Of a stretch of 34,580 nucleotides of DNA, positions 1-9,678 are shown piece after piece (position 1 is the first letter of the stretch; every line of letters starts with the position of its first letter). This DNA is from Comamonadaceae bacterium (lineage in GTDB: Bacteria > Pseudomonadota > Gammaproteobacteria > Burkholderiales > Burkholderiaceae_C). The notes under the pieces are model-generated. The model did no database searches. It was given only the letters and a program-made list of their open reading frames with translations, and was not told the DNA's origin. The stretch is taken from assembly GCA_947380945.1 (NCBI GenBank), contig CANCTD010000003.1:1-34580 (forward strand). Reading direction: 5' to 3'. The position numbers and the translations under genes were made by a program.

Positions 1-80
1 TGCACGGGCAGGGTCAGGTCCTGGTCTTCGGCCGGGCTGAGCCAGCGTTTGAAGGGATTGAGCTTGTGGGCCAAGGCCAT
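1..80 (-). CDS. ftsW: Cell division protein FtsW, N-terminal fragment (runs off the window)
   Basis: Reverse-strand ATG at 80 overlaps the murD stop (ATGA) and reads MALAHKLNPFKRWLSPAEDQDLTLPV; position after murD matches dcw order. Confidence 0.75.
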   Translation of the reverse strand, partial: MALAHKLNPFKRWLSPAEDQDLTLPV

Positions 81-1621
81 CATGCCGCCGCCTCCATGGG
101 CGTGCCCTGGTGTTGTGCCAGCGCGGCCACCGCCTGCACGAAGACCTGCGCCCGGTGGGCGTAGTTGTCAAACATGTCCAGGCTGGCGCAGGCCGGTGAG
201 AGCAGCACCGCATCCCCCGGGCGCGCCTGTTGCGCGGCGATCTCCACGGCCTGCTCCAGGGTGTCGGCGTCCACCATGGTCAGCCCGGCTTGGCTGGCCA
301 GCGCGTCGCGGATACGGCCTGCGTCGCGCCCGATCAGCACCACCGCGCGGGCGTAAGCGGCCAGCGGCGCAGCCAAGGGGCCAAAGTCCTGGCCCTTGCC
401 GTCGCCACCCAGAATCAGCACCAGACGGCGTTGGCTACCCAGGCCGTGCAGCGCGGCCACCGTGGCGCCCACATTGGTGCCTTTGCTGTCATCGAAATAT
501 TCCACGTCGGCCACCACAGCGACCGACTGCATGCGGTGCGGCTCGCCACGGTATTCGCGCAAGCCGAAGAGCACCGGTGCCAGCGGGCAACCGGCCAGGG
601 TCACCAGTGCCAGCGCGGCCAGGGCGTTGGTGGCGTTGTGGCGTCCGTGGATGCGCAGGGCGTCGGCGGGCATGAGGCGCTGGATCAGGATTTCTTCTTG
701 CGCGCCGCGTGCGACTTTTTCGCCGCTTCCGACGGCGCGCACCAACCAGCTCAGACCGTTGACATCTTCCAGGCCGAAATCGCCCATCTGCGTGGGCATG
801 TCGCTGCCAAAACGCAGCATGGTGCGCGTGCTTGCCGGTGCGGCTTTGGGGCTGGCGCTGCGTGCGCCCTTGGCAGCCGGCACGGGGGCCGGTGCCATGC
901 GCATCACCGCCGCGTCATCGCGGTTGAGCACCATCGCTGCCCGCGTCCCGAAGACGCGGGACTTGGCGGCTGCGTAGTCGTCCATGTCCGCGTGCCAGTC
1001 CAAATGGTCCTGGCTGAGGTTGAGGACCACGGCCGCGGTCGGCTCAAAACTGCCGCTGTGCTGCAGCTGAAAGCTCGACAGCTCCAGCACCCAGACGGCG
1101 GGCAGGGACTGCGCCTCCAAAGCCTGCGCCAGGGTATCGAGCAGGGTCGGCCCGATGTTGCCTGCCACCGCGACGGTCTTGCCCGCGCGGGCCACCAGTT
1201 GGCCGGTCAGGGAGGTCACCGTGGTTTTGCCATTGGTGCCGGTGATTGCCAGGACGCAGGGCGCGTAATCCATGCTTTGCTGCAAGTCGGCCAGCGCCTG
1301 GGCAAACAGGGCGAGCTCGCCGCCTACCCATAGGCCCAGGCCGCGTGCCGCATCGACCAGTTCAGCGGTTTGCGCCGGCGCCAGCCCGGGGCTGACAAAG
1401 ACCGCGCGGATGTCGCTGCCTTGTACCCAATCGGCGGTGAATGCGCCGCACAGCAAGCGCGCTGCGGGAACGCCGGCTTGCAGCGCAGGCGCTTGCGGCG
1501 GGGCAGAGCGGTTGTCGAGCACGCTGACCCGCGCACCGGCACGGGCGCACCAACGCGCCATCGCCAGGCCGGATGCACCCAGGCCCAGAATCAGAACGTG
1601 TTGGTCGCGCAAGGAGTCCAT
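80..1621 (-). CDS. murD: UDP-N-acetylmuramoyl-L-alanine--D-glutamate ligase MurD
   Basis: 513 aa; [14 protein letters not shown]-loop, NLSQDHLDWH, HNATNALAALAL, DDSKGTNVGAT motifs; dcw context. Confidence 0.96.
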   Translation of the reverse strand: MDSLRDQHVLILGLGASGLAMARWCARAGARVSVLDNRSAPPQAPALQAGVPAARLLCGAFTADWVQGSDIRAVFVSPGLAPAQTAELVDAARGLGLWVGGELALFAQALADLQQSMDYAPCVLAITGTNGKTTVTSLTGQLVARAGKTVAVAGNIGPTLLDTLAQALEAQSLPAVWVLELSSFQLQHSGSFEPTAAVVLNLSQDHLDWHADMDDYAAAKSRVFGTRAAMVLNRDDAAVMRMAPAPVPAAKGARSASPKAAPASTRTMLRFGSDMPTQMGDFGLEDVNGLSWLVRAVGSGEKVARGAQEEILIQRLMPADALRIHGRHNATNALAALALVTLAGCPLAPVLFGLREYRGEPHRMQSVAVVADVEYFDDSKGTNVGATVAALHGLGSQRRLVLILGGDGKGQDFGPLAAPLAAYARAVVLIGRDAGRIRDALASQAGLTMVDADTLEQAVEIAAQQARPGDAVLLSPACASLDMFDNYAHRAQVFVQAVAALAQHQGTPMEAAA

Positions 1622-1624
1622 GGC

Positions 1625-2803
1625 TTAGCGCAGCTTCAAGGTCGACAGGCCCAAAAGGCACAGCAACATGGTGATGATCCAAAAGCGCACCACGACCTGG
1701 GTTTCGCGCCATCCGGATTTTTCGAAATGGTGGTGCAGCGGTGCCATCTTGAGCAGGCGGCGGCCTTCGCCGAAACGGCGCTTGGAGTACTTGAAATAGC
1801 CCACTTGCAGCATCACCGAGAGCGCCTCGACCACAAAAATGCCGCCCATGACCGCCAGCACAATTTCCTGGCGCACGATCACCGCCACGGTGCCCAGCGC
1901 AGCGCCCAAAGACAGGGCGCCCACGTCGCCCATAAAGACCTGCGCCGGGTGGGTGTTGAACCATAAAAATGCCAGCCCTGCGCCGGCGATGGCGGCGCAG
2001 AAAATCAGCAATTCACCGGCACCGGTGATGTGCGGGAAAAACAGGTATTTGGAGTACACGGCGCTACCGGTCACATAGGCAAAAACGCCCAGGGCGGATG
2101 CCACCATCACCACCGGCATGATGGCCAGACCATCCAGGCCGTCGGTCAGGTTCACCGCATTGCTGGAGCCCACAATCACCAGGTAGGTCATGATCACAAA
2201 GCCCAGCACGCCCAGGGGGTAGCTGATCTCTTTGAAAAACGGCAGCAGCAGGCCGGCTTTGGGCGGCAGGTTGACATCGAAGCCGGAGCTCACCCACATG
2301 CTGAACAACTCCCAGACGCGCTGGTTGGAGTTCTCGGAAATGCTGAACACCAGACCGATGGCCGCCACCAGTCCAATGGCGGATTGCCAGAAATACTTTT
2401 CACGCGAGCGCATGCCCTCGGGATCTTTGCGCACCACTTTGCGCCAGTCATCGACCCAGCCGATGGCACCGAAACCCAGTGTGACGATCAGCACGATCCA
2501 GACAAAGCGGTTGCTCAGATCGGCCCACAGCAGGGTGGAAAAGGCGATGGACAGGAGGATCAAAACCCCGCCCATGGTCGGTGTGCCGCTTTTGACCAGG
2601 TGGGTTTCCATGCCGTAGCCGCGCACCGGCTGGCCGATCTTCAGCGCGGTCAGCCGCCGTATCACGGCCGGGCCGGCAGCCAGGCCTATAACCAGGGCGG
2701 TTACCGCAGCCATTACCGCGCGCAGAGTGATGTACTGGAACACCCGGAATATCCCGTACTCGGGTGACATGGCTTGCAGCCACTGCGCCAGACTCAGCAA
2801 CAT
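1625..2803 (-). CDS. mraY: Phospho-N-acetylmuramoyl-pentapeptide-transferase MraY
   Basis: 392 aa membrane protein; [42 protein letters not shown] motifs. Confidence 0.97.
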   Translation of the reverse strand: MLLSLAQWLQAMSPEYGIFRVFQYITLRAVMAAVTALVIGLAAGPAVIRRLTALKIGQPVRGYGMETHLVKSGTPTMGGVLILLSIAFSTLLWADLSNRFVWIVLIVTLGFGAIGWVDDWRKVVRKDPEGMRSREKYFWQSAIGLVAAIGLVFSISENSNQRVWELFSMWVSSGFDVNLPPKAGLLLPFFKEISYPLGVLGFVIMTYLVIVGSSNAVNLTDGLDGLAIMPVVMVASALGVFAYVTGSAVYSKYLFFPHITGAGELLIFCAAIAGAGLAFLWFNTHPAQVFMGDVGALSLGAALGTVAVIVRQEIVLAVMGGIFVVEALSVMLQVGYFKYSKRRFGEGRRLLKMAPLHHHFEKSGWRETQVVVRFWIITMLLCLLGLSTLKLR

Positions 2804-5745
2804 GCGGCTTCCCCTTGTTGTGCGGCGGTCTGCGGCTGCGGTGCGCAGGCCTGTGTCAGCGCGGCAACCACCTGCTCCATGCGCATAAAGCGCGAACCTT
2901 TGACCAAGATGCTGCCCACTTGCGGCAGCTGCTGCACTGCAGCGGCGCAGAGCGCGGGCATGTTGTCGATGTGCTGCGACTGCGGCGCGGCAGCATGGGT
3001 GTGGCGGCTCAGGTCTCCGCTGAGCAACACGGTTTCAATGCCTTTGGCAGCGGCGTACGCGCCGGCCTCGCGGTGCAGCGCAGGGCCCTGGTCGCCGACC
3101 TCGCCCATATCACCCAGCACCAGCAAGCGCGGGGCGGGCAGCTCGGCCAGCACGTCGATGGCCGCGCGCACCGAATCGGGATTGGCGTTGTAGCTGTCGT
3201 CGACCAGGGTGATGCTGCGCCCCGCGTGTTGCAGGGCTAGCGCACGCGAGCGGCCCTGGACCGGGACAAAGCTGGACAAGCCCCTGACCACGTTCTCTGC
3301 GGACACGCCGGCTGCCAGCGCGCAGGCCGCCGCAGCCAGCGCGTTCAGCACGTTGTGGCGTCCGGCGATATGCAAGTCAAAGGCCAGGGTTTCGGTGTGG
3401 CCCGCCAGCTGCGCCACGGCTTCAAGCTGCCAGCAACCCGAACCCCACCGCGCGGATTGCAGGTAGACGCCTTCGCCAGCCGGTTTCGCTTGCGCGCTGA
3501 AGGTCAGCACCCGGCGCGTACCGGCCAGTTTGCGCCACAGTGGCGCATACGCGTCATCGGCCGGGAATACGGCAACACCAGAGGCGGGCAGGGCGGTAAT
3601 GACTGCGCCGTTTTCTGCGGCCACCGCGTCCACCGTGTGCATGAATTCCAGGTGCTCGCGCTGGGCGTTGTTAACCAGTGCCACCGTGGGCTGCGCCACC
3701 GCGCTGAGCTGGGCGATTTCACCGGGGTGGTTCATGCCGAGTTCGACCACGGCGATGCGGTGTTCGCGGCGCAGGCGCAAAACCGTCAGCGGTACCCCGA
3801 TGTGGTTGTTCAAATTGCCCTGGGTCGCCAGCGCCGCACCCTGTGGCGCATGGGCGTGCAGGATGGACGCGATCATTTGGGTGACCGTGGTTTTGCCATT
3901 GCTGCCGGTTACGCCGATCAGGGGCAGATGCCATTGCGCGCGCCAGGCCGCAGCCGATGCGCTCAGCGCCTGCTGGGTGTCGGGTACTTCGATACGCGGC
4001 AGCGCGGCACCCGGCGCGCCAGCAGGCTGGGGCTCGCACACCACCGCCACCGCGCCACGGTCCAGCGCCTGCGGCAGAAACTGGTTGGCGTCGAACTTCT
4101 CGCCGCGCAGCGCCAGGAATACATCGCCCGCCTGGGTGCTGCGGCTGTCGGTATGTATCCGCAGCCAGGGGGTGCCCGGGTCGGCGCTGAGCTGGCTGTG
4201 GGGGATCAGTGCCGCCAGATGGCCCAGGGTCAGGCGGCTGTTGGCACGCGCAGCGAGCGCGCTACGCGCCTGGACGCGGTCATCAAAGGGCAGGCGCTGA
4301 CCGGCGATTTCCTGGGTGGCTTCGTGGCCTTTGCCGGCCAGCAGCAAGAGGTCGCGGTCATGCATGCTTTGCACCGCGCCGGCAATTGCGGCCGCCCGAT
4401 CCGGCTGCACCTGCCAGTGGTCTGAGGGCTCAAGCGTGGCAACCATCTGGGCCAGGATCTGCTGCGGGTCTTCGCTGCGCGGGTTGTCGCTGGTGAAGAC
4501 CACATGGTCCGCGCCCTGTGCGGCCACTGCGCCCATGCGCGGGCGTTTGCCGGCATCGCGGTCGCCGCCGCAACCGACCACACACCACAGCTTCCCGCCG
4601 CGCGCCGTCGCCACGGGGCGCAAGGCCGCCAAGGCCTGGTCCAGGCCGTCCGGCGTATGGGCGTAGTCAACCAGAACCAGCGGGTTGCTGTCCGGTGCCG
4701 CCACCGCCTGCATGCGCCCGGGTGGGGCTTGCAGACCGCTGCAGGCGGTGGCCGCTTGCGCCAGCGGGATGCCCTGGCTGCGCAAGGCGGCAATCACACC
4801 CAGCAGGTTGGCGACGTTGTAGTTGCCCGCGACCGGGCTGTGTACCGTGTGCTGTTCGCCGGCCTCACGCACCGCAAACACCATGCCGGTGCCGCTGCTG
4901 CGGATGTCGCAGGCTTGCAGGCGCGCGCGCTGGCTGCCCGAACAGGTCCACAGGTCCAGTCCTTTGTCTGACAGCTCGGCGGCCAAGCTGGCACCACGCT
5001 GGCCATCGATGTTGATCACAGCGCTGCGCAAACCAGGCCAGGCGAAGAGCGCCGCTTTGGCCGCCCAATAGGCGTCCATGCTGCCGTGGTAGTCCAGATG
5101 GTCCTGGCTGAAATTGGTGAAGATGGCGCAGTCGATAGGCAGGCCGTCCAGCCGGTGTTCCTGCAAGCCGATGGACGACGCCTCGATGGCGCAGCCGCGC
5201 GCGCCCTGCGTGGCAAAGCGCTGGAGCGCCGCATGCAGGGTGACCGGGTCGGGTGTGGTCAGGCCGGTGCTGTCCAGACCGCTTGCGTCGGACGGCGCGC
5301 CGCTGCCCAACAGGCCGCAGCCCAGGGTGCCGATAAAGCCTGCGCAGGCCGGTGTGGGCGCCAGCGCGGCCAGGGCCTGCGCCAGCCACCAGGCGCTGGA
5401 GGTTTTGCCGTTGGTGCCGGTTATTGCAAACACCGGAATGCGCGTCGTGCCGCCTTCAAAAAATGCCGCTACCAACGGGCCCAGCGCTTTTTGCAAGCCG
5501 TTGAAGCTGGCAACCGGTGCGCCCGCGAAATCCCAGGCATGCGCGCCTTGTGCTTCCACCAGACAGGCCGTCGCGCCGCGCTGCACGGCCTGCGCCACAT
5601 GGCGGCGCGCGTCGCTGGCCGCACCCGGCCAGGCCACAAAGCCGTCGCCGGGCCGTACCAGGCGGCTGTCGCTGACCAGCGTGCCGGTGACGCGGGTTTG
5701 CAACCAGGCCAGGGCTTCAGTGCGGTGTGCCAGATGCTGCATCAA
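2794..5745 (-). CDS. murE-murF: Bifunctional MurE/MurF fusion: UDP-MurNAc-tripeptide synthetase plus UDP-MurNAc-tripeptide--D-Ala-D-Ala ligase
   Basis: Single 983 aa ORF with two Mur-ligase modules: [13 protein letters not shown]...[12 protein letters not shown]...DNPRSEDP (MurE) then [14 protein letters not shown]...[10 protein letters not shown]...[14 protein letters not shown] (MurF). Confidence 0.95.
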   Translation of the reverse strand: MMQHLAHRTEALAWLQTRVTGTLVSDSRLVRPGDGFVAWPGAASDARRHVAQAVQRGATACLVEAQGAHAWDFAGAPVASFNGLQKALGPLVAAFFEGGTTRIPVFAITGTNGKTSSAWWLAQALAALAPTPACAGFIGTLGCGLLGSGAPSDASGLDSTGLTTPDPVTLHAALQRFATQGARGCAIEASSIGLQEHRLDGLPIDCAIFTNFSQDHLDYHGSMDAYWAAKAALFAWPGLRSAVINIDGQRGASLAAELSDKGLDLWTCSGSQRARLQACDIRSSGTGMVFAVREAGEQHTVHSPVAGNYNVANLLGVIAALRSQGIPLAQAATACSGLQAPPGRMQAVAAPDSNPLVLVDYAHTPDGLDQALAALRPVATARGGKLWCVVGCGGDRDAGKRPRMGAVAAQGADHVVFTSDNPRSEDPQQILAQMVATLEPSDHWQVQPDRAAAIAGAVQSMHDRDLLLLAGKGHEATQEIAGQRLPFDDRVQARSALAARANSRLTLGHLAALIPHSQLSADPGTPWLRIHTDSRSTQAGDVFLALRGEKFDANQFLPQALDRGAVAVVCEPQPAGAPGAALPRIEVPDTQQALSASAAAWRAQWHLPLIGVTGSNGKTTVTQMIASILHAHAPQGAALATQGNLNNHIGVPLTVLRLRREHRIAVVELGMNHPGEIAQLSAVAQPTVALVNNAQREHLEFMHTVDAVAAENGAVITALPASGVAVFPADDAYAPLWRKLAGTRRVLTFSAQAKPAGEGVYLQSARWGSGCWQLEAVAQLAGHTETLAFDLHIAGRHNVLNALAAAACALAAGVSAENVVRGLSSFVPVQGRSRALALQHAGRSITLVDDSYNANPDSVRAAIDVLAELPAPRLLVLGDMGEVGDQGPALHREAGAYAAAKGIETVLLSGDLSRHTHAAAPQSQHIDNMPALCAAAVQQLPQVGSILVKGSRFMRMEQVVAALTQACAPQPQTAAQQGEAACC

Positions 5746-7484
5746 AAGCTCTCGTCTTCGGCTGCGGCCACAACTTGGGGGCGCACCGAAATATCGGGTT
5801 GCACTCCCATGATGCGCAGGCTGTGTTGCACCAGTTCGCTGAATACCGGGGCGGCGACTTCGCCACCGAAATACTTGCCCGCGCTGGGCTCATCGAGCAT
5901 CACGCCAACGATGATGCGGGGCTTGTCAATCGGGGCCATGCCGACAAACCAGCTGCGGTATTTGCGGTTGCCGTCGCTGCCGTAGCCCTTGCCGACTTGT
6001 TTGTATGCCGTGCCCGATTTGCCGCCTACCGAATAGCCCATGGTCTGCGCTTTGGGGCCGGTGCCGCCGGGGCCGGCTGCCATGTGCAGCATCTTGCGGA
6101 TTTTTGCGGCGGTATCGGCTGAGAAAACCGGCGCACCCACGGCCGGGTTGTCGGTTTTCATGAGTGTTGCCGGAATGATCTGGCCGTCGTGCGAGAACAC
6201 GGTGTAGGAACGCACCATCTGGAACAACGAGGCCGACAGGCCGTAGCCGTAGGACGCGGTGGCCTGCTCAATCGGACGCCAGGATTTATAGGGCCGCAGC
6301 CGGCCGGAGACCGCACCTTTGAATTCAATATGGGGGCGCTCGCCAAAGCCGGCGGCCACATAGGTGTTCCACATTTCGCTGGGCTGCAACTGCATGGCAA
6401 TCTTGGTGGTGCCCACGTTGCTGGAGACCTGGATGATTTGCTCCACGCTCAAGGCTCCGTGCGGATGCGCGTCGCGGATGGTCACACCGGTGATCGAGAC
6501 TGAACCCGGCGCGGTGTCAATCACTGTCTCGGGTTTGACGCGTCCTGTTTCGAGGCCGATGCCAATAGTGAAGGGCTTCATCACCGAACCCGGCTCAAAG
6601 GTGTCGGTCAGCGCCCGGTTGCGCAGCTGCTCGCCGGTGAGGTTGGCGCGTTTTTGCGGGTTGTAGCTGGGGTAGTTGGCCATGGCCAGCACTTCGCCGG
6701 TGTTGGCGTCCAAGACCACCACGCTGCCGGCGTGGGCGCGGTTATTCACCACGGCCTCTTTGAGCCTTTGATAGGCGAAGAATTGAATCTTGCTGTCCAC
6801 GCTGAGCTGCACATCGTCGCCCGGCAGCGGCGGCACGACTGCGCCCACGTCTTCGACCACACGGCCGCGCCCGTCCTTGATCACGTGGCGCAAGCCCGGC
6901 TTGCCGGTGAGTGCGCGGTTGAAGAACAGCTCCACGCCCTCCTGGCCTTTGTCTTCAACGTTGGTAAAGCCCACGATGTGTGCGGCCGACTCGCCTTCCG
7001 GGTACTGGCGCAGGTAGTCCGCGCTTTGGTGAATCCCTTTGAGTTCGAGTGCGCTGATCGCTTTGGCGGTATCGGTGTCGACCTGGCGCTTGATCCAGAC
7101 AAAGGTTTTGTCTTCGTCGGCAAATTTTTTGCTCAGATCGGCCGCACGCATGTCCAGCAACTTGGCCAGTTGCTGGGTTTGCGCCGGCGTCATGTCCACG
7201 TCCTCGGGGATGGCCCAGATGCTGGACGCGGGCACGCTGGAGGCCAGAATCAGTCCGTTGCGGTCCAGCACCCGGCCCCGGTTGGCCGGTAGTTCAATCG
7301 TGCGGGCAAAACGCACCACGCCCTGGTGCTGGAAAAAGTCGTTGTTAAAAATCTGGATATAGGCCGCACGCGCGCCCAAGCCGGTGAAGCCCAGCGCGAT
7401 CATGGCCACCACAAATTTGCTGCGCCACACGGGGGTGCGGCTGGCCAGCAAGGGGCTGGAGGTGTATTGGATGCTGCGGCTCAT
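5742..7484 (-). CDS. ftsI: Peptidoglycan D,D-transpeptidase FtsI (PBP3)
   Basis: 580 aa; N-terminal TM, RGRVLDRNG, FEPGSVMKPFT, SSNVGTTKIA, GGKSGTAYK (KSGT) motifs; dcw context. Confidence 0.96.
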   Translation of the reverse strand: MSRSIQYTSSPLLASRTPVWRSKFVVAMIALGFTGLGARAAYIQIFNNDFFQHQGVVRFARTIELPANRGRVLDRNGLILASSVPASSIWAIPEDVDMTPAQTQQLAKLLDMRAADLSKKFADEDKTFVWIKRQVDTDTAKAISALELKGIHQSADYLRQYPEGESAAHIVGFTNVEDKGQEGVELFFNRALTGKPGLRHVIKDGRGRVVEDVGAVVPPLPGDDVQLSVDSKIQFFAYQRLKEAVVNNRAHAGSVVVLDANTGEVLAMANYPSYNPQKRANLTGEQLRNRALTDTFEPGSVMKPFTIGIGLETGRVKPETVIDTAPGSVSITGVTIRDAHPHGALSVEQIIQVSSNVGTTKIAMQLQPSEMWNTYVAAGFGERPHIEFKGAVSGRLRPYKSWRPIEQATASYGYGLSASLFQMVRSYTVFSHDGQIIPATLMKTDNPAVGAPVFSADTAAKIRKMLHMAAGPGGTGPKAQTMGYSVGGKSGTAYKQVGKGYGSDGNRKYRSWFVGMAPIDKPRIIVGVMLDEPSAGKYFGGEVAAPVFSELVQHSLRIMGVQPDISVRPQVVAAAEDESF

Positions 7485-7783
7485 GGCGTGGCAGTCTTGG
7501 CGGCGGCGGGGATGCCGTCCGCGGGGTAGCTCATATAGGTGGTGATGCCGGGCGTGGGCTGGCGCATGTCCAGTTTTTCACGCGCCAGGCGCTCGACCCG
7601 CCCGGGGCTGGCCTGGGCGCGCTTTTCGACTTCCAGGCGCTCCACGTCCATGGCCAGACGGCGCGCCTGGGAGTGCGCTTTGTCAAGCTCGGAAAACAGG
7701 CGGCGTGATTCGTACTGGACCCGCACCAGGTAAATCGCCGTGGCCACCACCGCCAACAGCAGCAAGGCGTTGATGCGCGTCAC
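7481..7783 (-). CDS. ftsL: Cell division protein FtsL
   Basis: Short TM plus coiled-coil protein ([43 protein letters not shown]...), GTG start overlapping the rsmH 3' end; between rsmH and ftsI. Confidence 0.88.
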   Translation of the reverse strand: MTRINALLLLAVVATAIYLVRVQYESRRLFSELDKAHSQARRLAMDVERLEVEKRAQASPGRVERLAREKLDMRQPTPGITTYMSYPADGIPAAAKTATP

Positions 7784-8733
7784 GCGGCCACCGCCTGGCT
7801 TGCGCGCGGCAGGCGCTGCGCCACCCGCATCACGGCGCTGCGCGCGCGCGGGTTGGCGGCGATTTCTGCCGCGCATGGTTTGATGCGACCCAGGGCTTTC
7901 AGGGCCATGGTTTTGGGTGCGGCAAAGGGCGTGCGGCGGTCGTAGACCTCGCGCGCATGTTCGGCAATGAACTGCTTGACGATGCGGTCTTCCAAAGAAT
8001 GGAAGCTGATCACCACCAGCCGCCCGCCGGGCTTGAGCAGTTCCAAGGCCGCACGCAGGCCTTGGCTCAGCTCTTCCAGTTCGGCATTGATGAAAATCCG
8101 CAGCGCCTGAAAGGTACGGGTGGCCGGGTTTTGGCCTTTTTCACGGGTTTTGACTGCAGCAGCCACGAGCGTGGCGAGCTCCGTGGTGCGGGTGATGGGC
8201 CCGTGTTCTGTGCGGCGCGCCACAATTGCTTTTGCAATCGCGCCAGCAAACCGCTCCTCGCCATAGTCACGAATCACCTCCGTCAAGGTTTGTACATCGG
8301 CCCCTTGCAGCCACTGCGCCACGCTCATGCCGCGCGTGGTGTCCATGCGCATGTCCAAGGGGCCGTCAAAGCGGAAGCTGAAGCCGCGCTCTGCACTGTC
8401 AATTTGGGGGGAGCTCACGCCCAGGTCCATCAGCACGCCGTCCAGGCTGCTCGCTGGCAGAGCGCCGATGTCGGAAAAGGGCTGCTGGCGGATCGAAAAA
8501 CGCGCGTCCTGCACCGCCCGGGCGTGCGCCGCCGCCTCGGGATCGCGGTCAAAGGCGATCAGCGTGGCGTCAGCCGGTAAGCGCTGCAGGATCAGGCTGG
8601 AATGGCCGCCGCGCCCGAAGGTGGCGTCAACAAAACAGGCCAGGGGTGCAACGCCATCGCCCAGCAAGGCGTCTACCGCCTCGTGGAGCAACACCGTGGT
8701 GTGCGCGGGCGCGGGCTGCACGTCGGCTTCCAT
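7780..8733 (-). CDS. rsmH: 16S rRNA (cytosine(1402)-N(4))-methyltransferase RsmH (MraW)
   Basis: Start trimmed to [24 protein letters not shown] (ATG overlaps mraZ stop); [34 protein letters not shown] motifs. Confidence 0.96.
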   Translation of the reverse strand: MEADVQPAPAHTTVLLHEAVDALLGDGVAPLACFVDATFGRGGHSSLILQRLPADATLIAFDRDPEAAAHARAVQDARFSIRQQPFSDIGALPASSLDGVLMDLGVSSPQIDSAERGFSFRFDGPLDMRMDTTRGMSVAQWLQGADVQTLTEVIRDYGEERFAGAIAKAIVARRTEHGPITRTTELATLVAAAVKTREKGQNPATRTFQALRIFINAELEELSQGLRAALELLKPGGRLVVISFHSLEDRIVKQFIAEHAREVYDRRTPFAAPKTMALKALGRIKPCAAEIAANPRARSAVMRVAQRLPRASQAVAA

Positions 8734-9161
8734 CAGAAGGAAAAGTCTTTGAATACGTCGGGCATATCGCCCTGCATCGCCTGGGCTTCCTGGGCTTCGT
8801 AAGTGGCTTTGTCCCAGAGTTCGAAGTGGTTGCCCATGCCCAGCAGTACGGTTTCCCGGTCCAGCTTGGCGGCAGCGCGCAGTTCGGGGGAGACCAGCAC
8901 GCGCCCGGTTCCGTCGATTTCGACATCCATGGCATTGCCCAGCAGGATGCGCTTCCACCACTGAGCGGCCATGGGCAATTCCACGATGCGTTGGCGGAAT
9001 TGCTCCCAGGCTGGTCGCGGGAACACCATCAGGCAGCCGTGCGGGTGGCGCGTGATCGTCAGCTGTCCCGAGGCGACCGCCGCCAGCACGTCACGATGCC
9101 GGGTCGGCACCGAGAGCCGACCCTTGTTATCGAGACTGAGTGATGAAGCGCCTTGGAACAC
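8733..9161 (-). CDS. mraZ: Transcriptional regulator MraZ
   Basis: 142 aa; [24 protein letters not shown]...; first gene of the dcw cluster. Confidence 0.96.
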   Translation of the reverse strand: MFQGASSLSLDNKGRLSVPTRHRDVLAAVASGQLTITRHPHGCLMVFPRPAWEQFRQRIVELPMAAQWWKRILLGNAMDVEIDGTGRVLVSPELRAAAKLDRETVLLGMGNHFELWDKATYEAQEAQAMQGDMPDVFKDFSF

Positions 9162-9198
9162 TGCGTACGACCTGTTTTGTCAATCCAACCGTGGAATT

Positions 9199-9243
9199 GC
9201 CAATTCATGGGAATTTCTCCCACGAAATGCGATTTTTTACCAC
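9199..9243 (-). promoter_or_regulatory. Candidate MraZ box / dcw promoter region (phased xTGGN repeats)
   Basis: Read on the minus strand: GTGGTAAAAAATCGCATTTCGTGGGAGAAATTCCCATGAATTGGC; GTGG, GTGG and TTGG occur at exact 20-bp steps about 40-80 bp upstream of the mraZ start. Confidence 0.5.
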
Positions 9244-9560
9244 TGTACCAGCAAATTGATGCTTTGCAAGTCACGTGGACGGAAAAAATGCCAATCAAAT
9301 CAATGACTTAGGCCTGTATCGTGAGAAAATTACTACTCAAAATGCTATCTAAATGAAGCACTTAGCGATCACTATGAAGGTGATACTTCAAATTTTTTCG
9401 CCGGTCTGAATATTTTGTTGACGGACCGGTTCTGGTGCCCGGACACGGTGTCACAGTCCCGACCGCCCCTGATTCGCTTGGACAAGTAGAAGTGCCATTT
9501 TGCGTACGAATCCGTATTCCTAGGTGTAAATCCTAGGTATTTAGAGAAAATTAGTACCTA

Positions 9561-9590
9561 AATTGGTGGCCCGAGTATCAATTTGGTGCA
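9561..9590 (+). promoter_or_regulatory. Candidate operator: direct repeat (A)ATTGGTG / (A)TTTGGTG with 20-bp spacing upstream of the polyol operon
   Basis: TTGGTG at 9563-9568 and 9583-9588, about 90-115 bp upstream of the smoE-like start; the operon encodes an AraC-family regulator. Confidence 0.4.
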
Positions 9591-9678
9591 AGCCCGTAGC
9601 TATCTTCGTGATGTCAATGCTGCCTGCGAACGAGCGTTGAACACGCCTTAGCAAAACCAACCCATCAGGAGACTGTGT

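Noticed and set aside
230-1333. 367-aa plus-strand ORF opposite murD
   Set aside because: Antisense frame of murD; His/Gln/Ala-rich, no motif.
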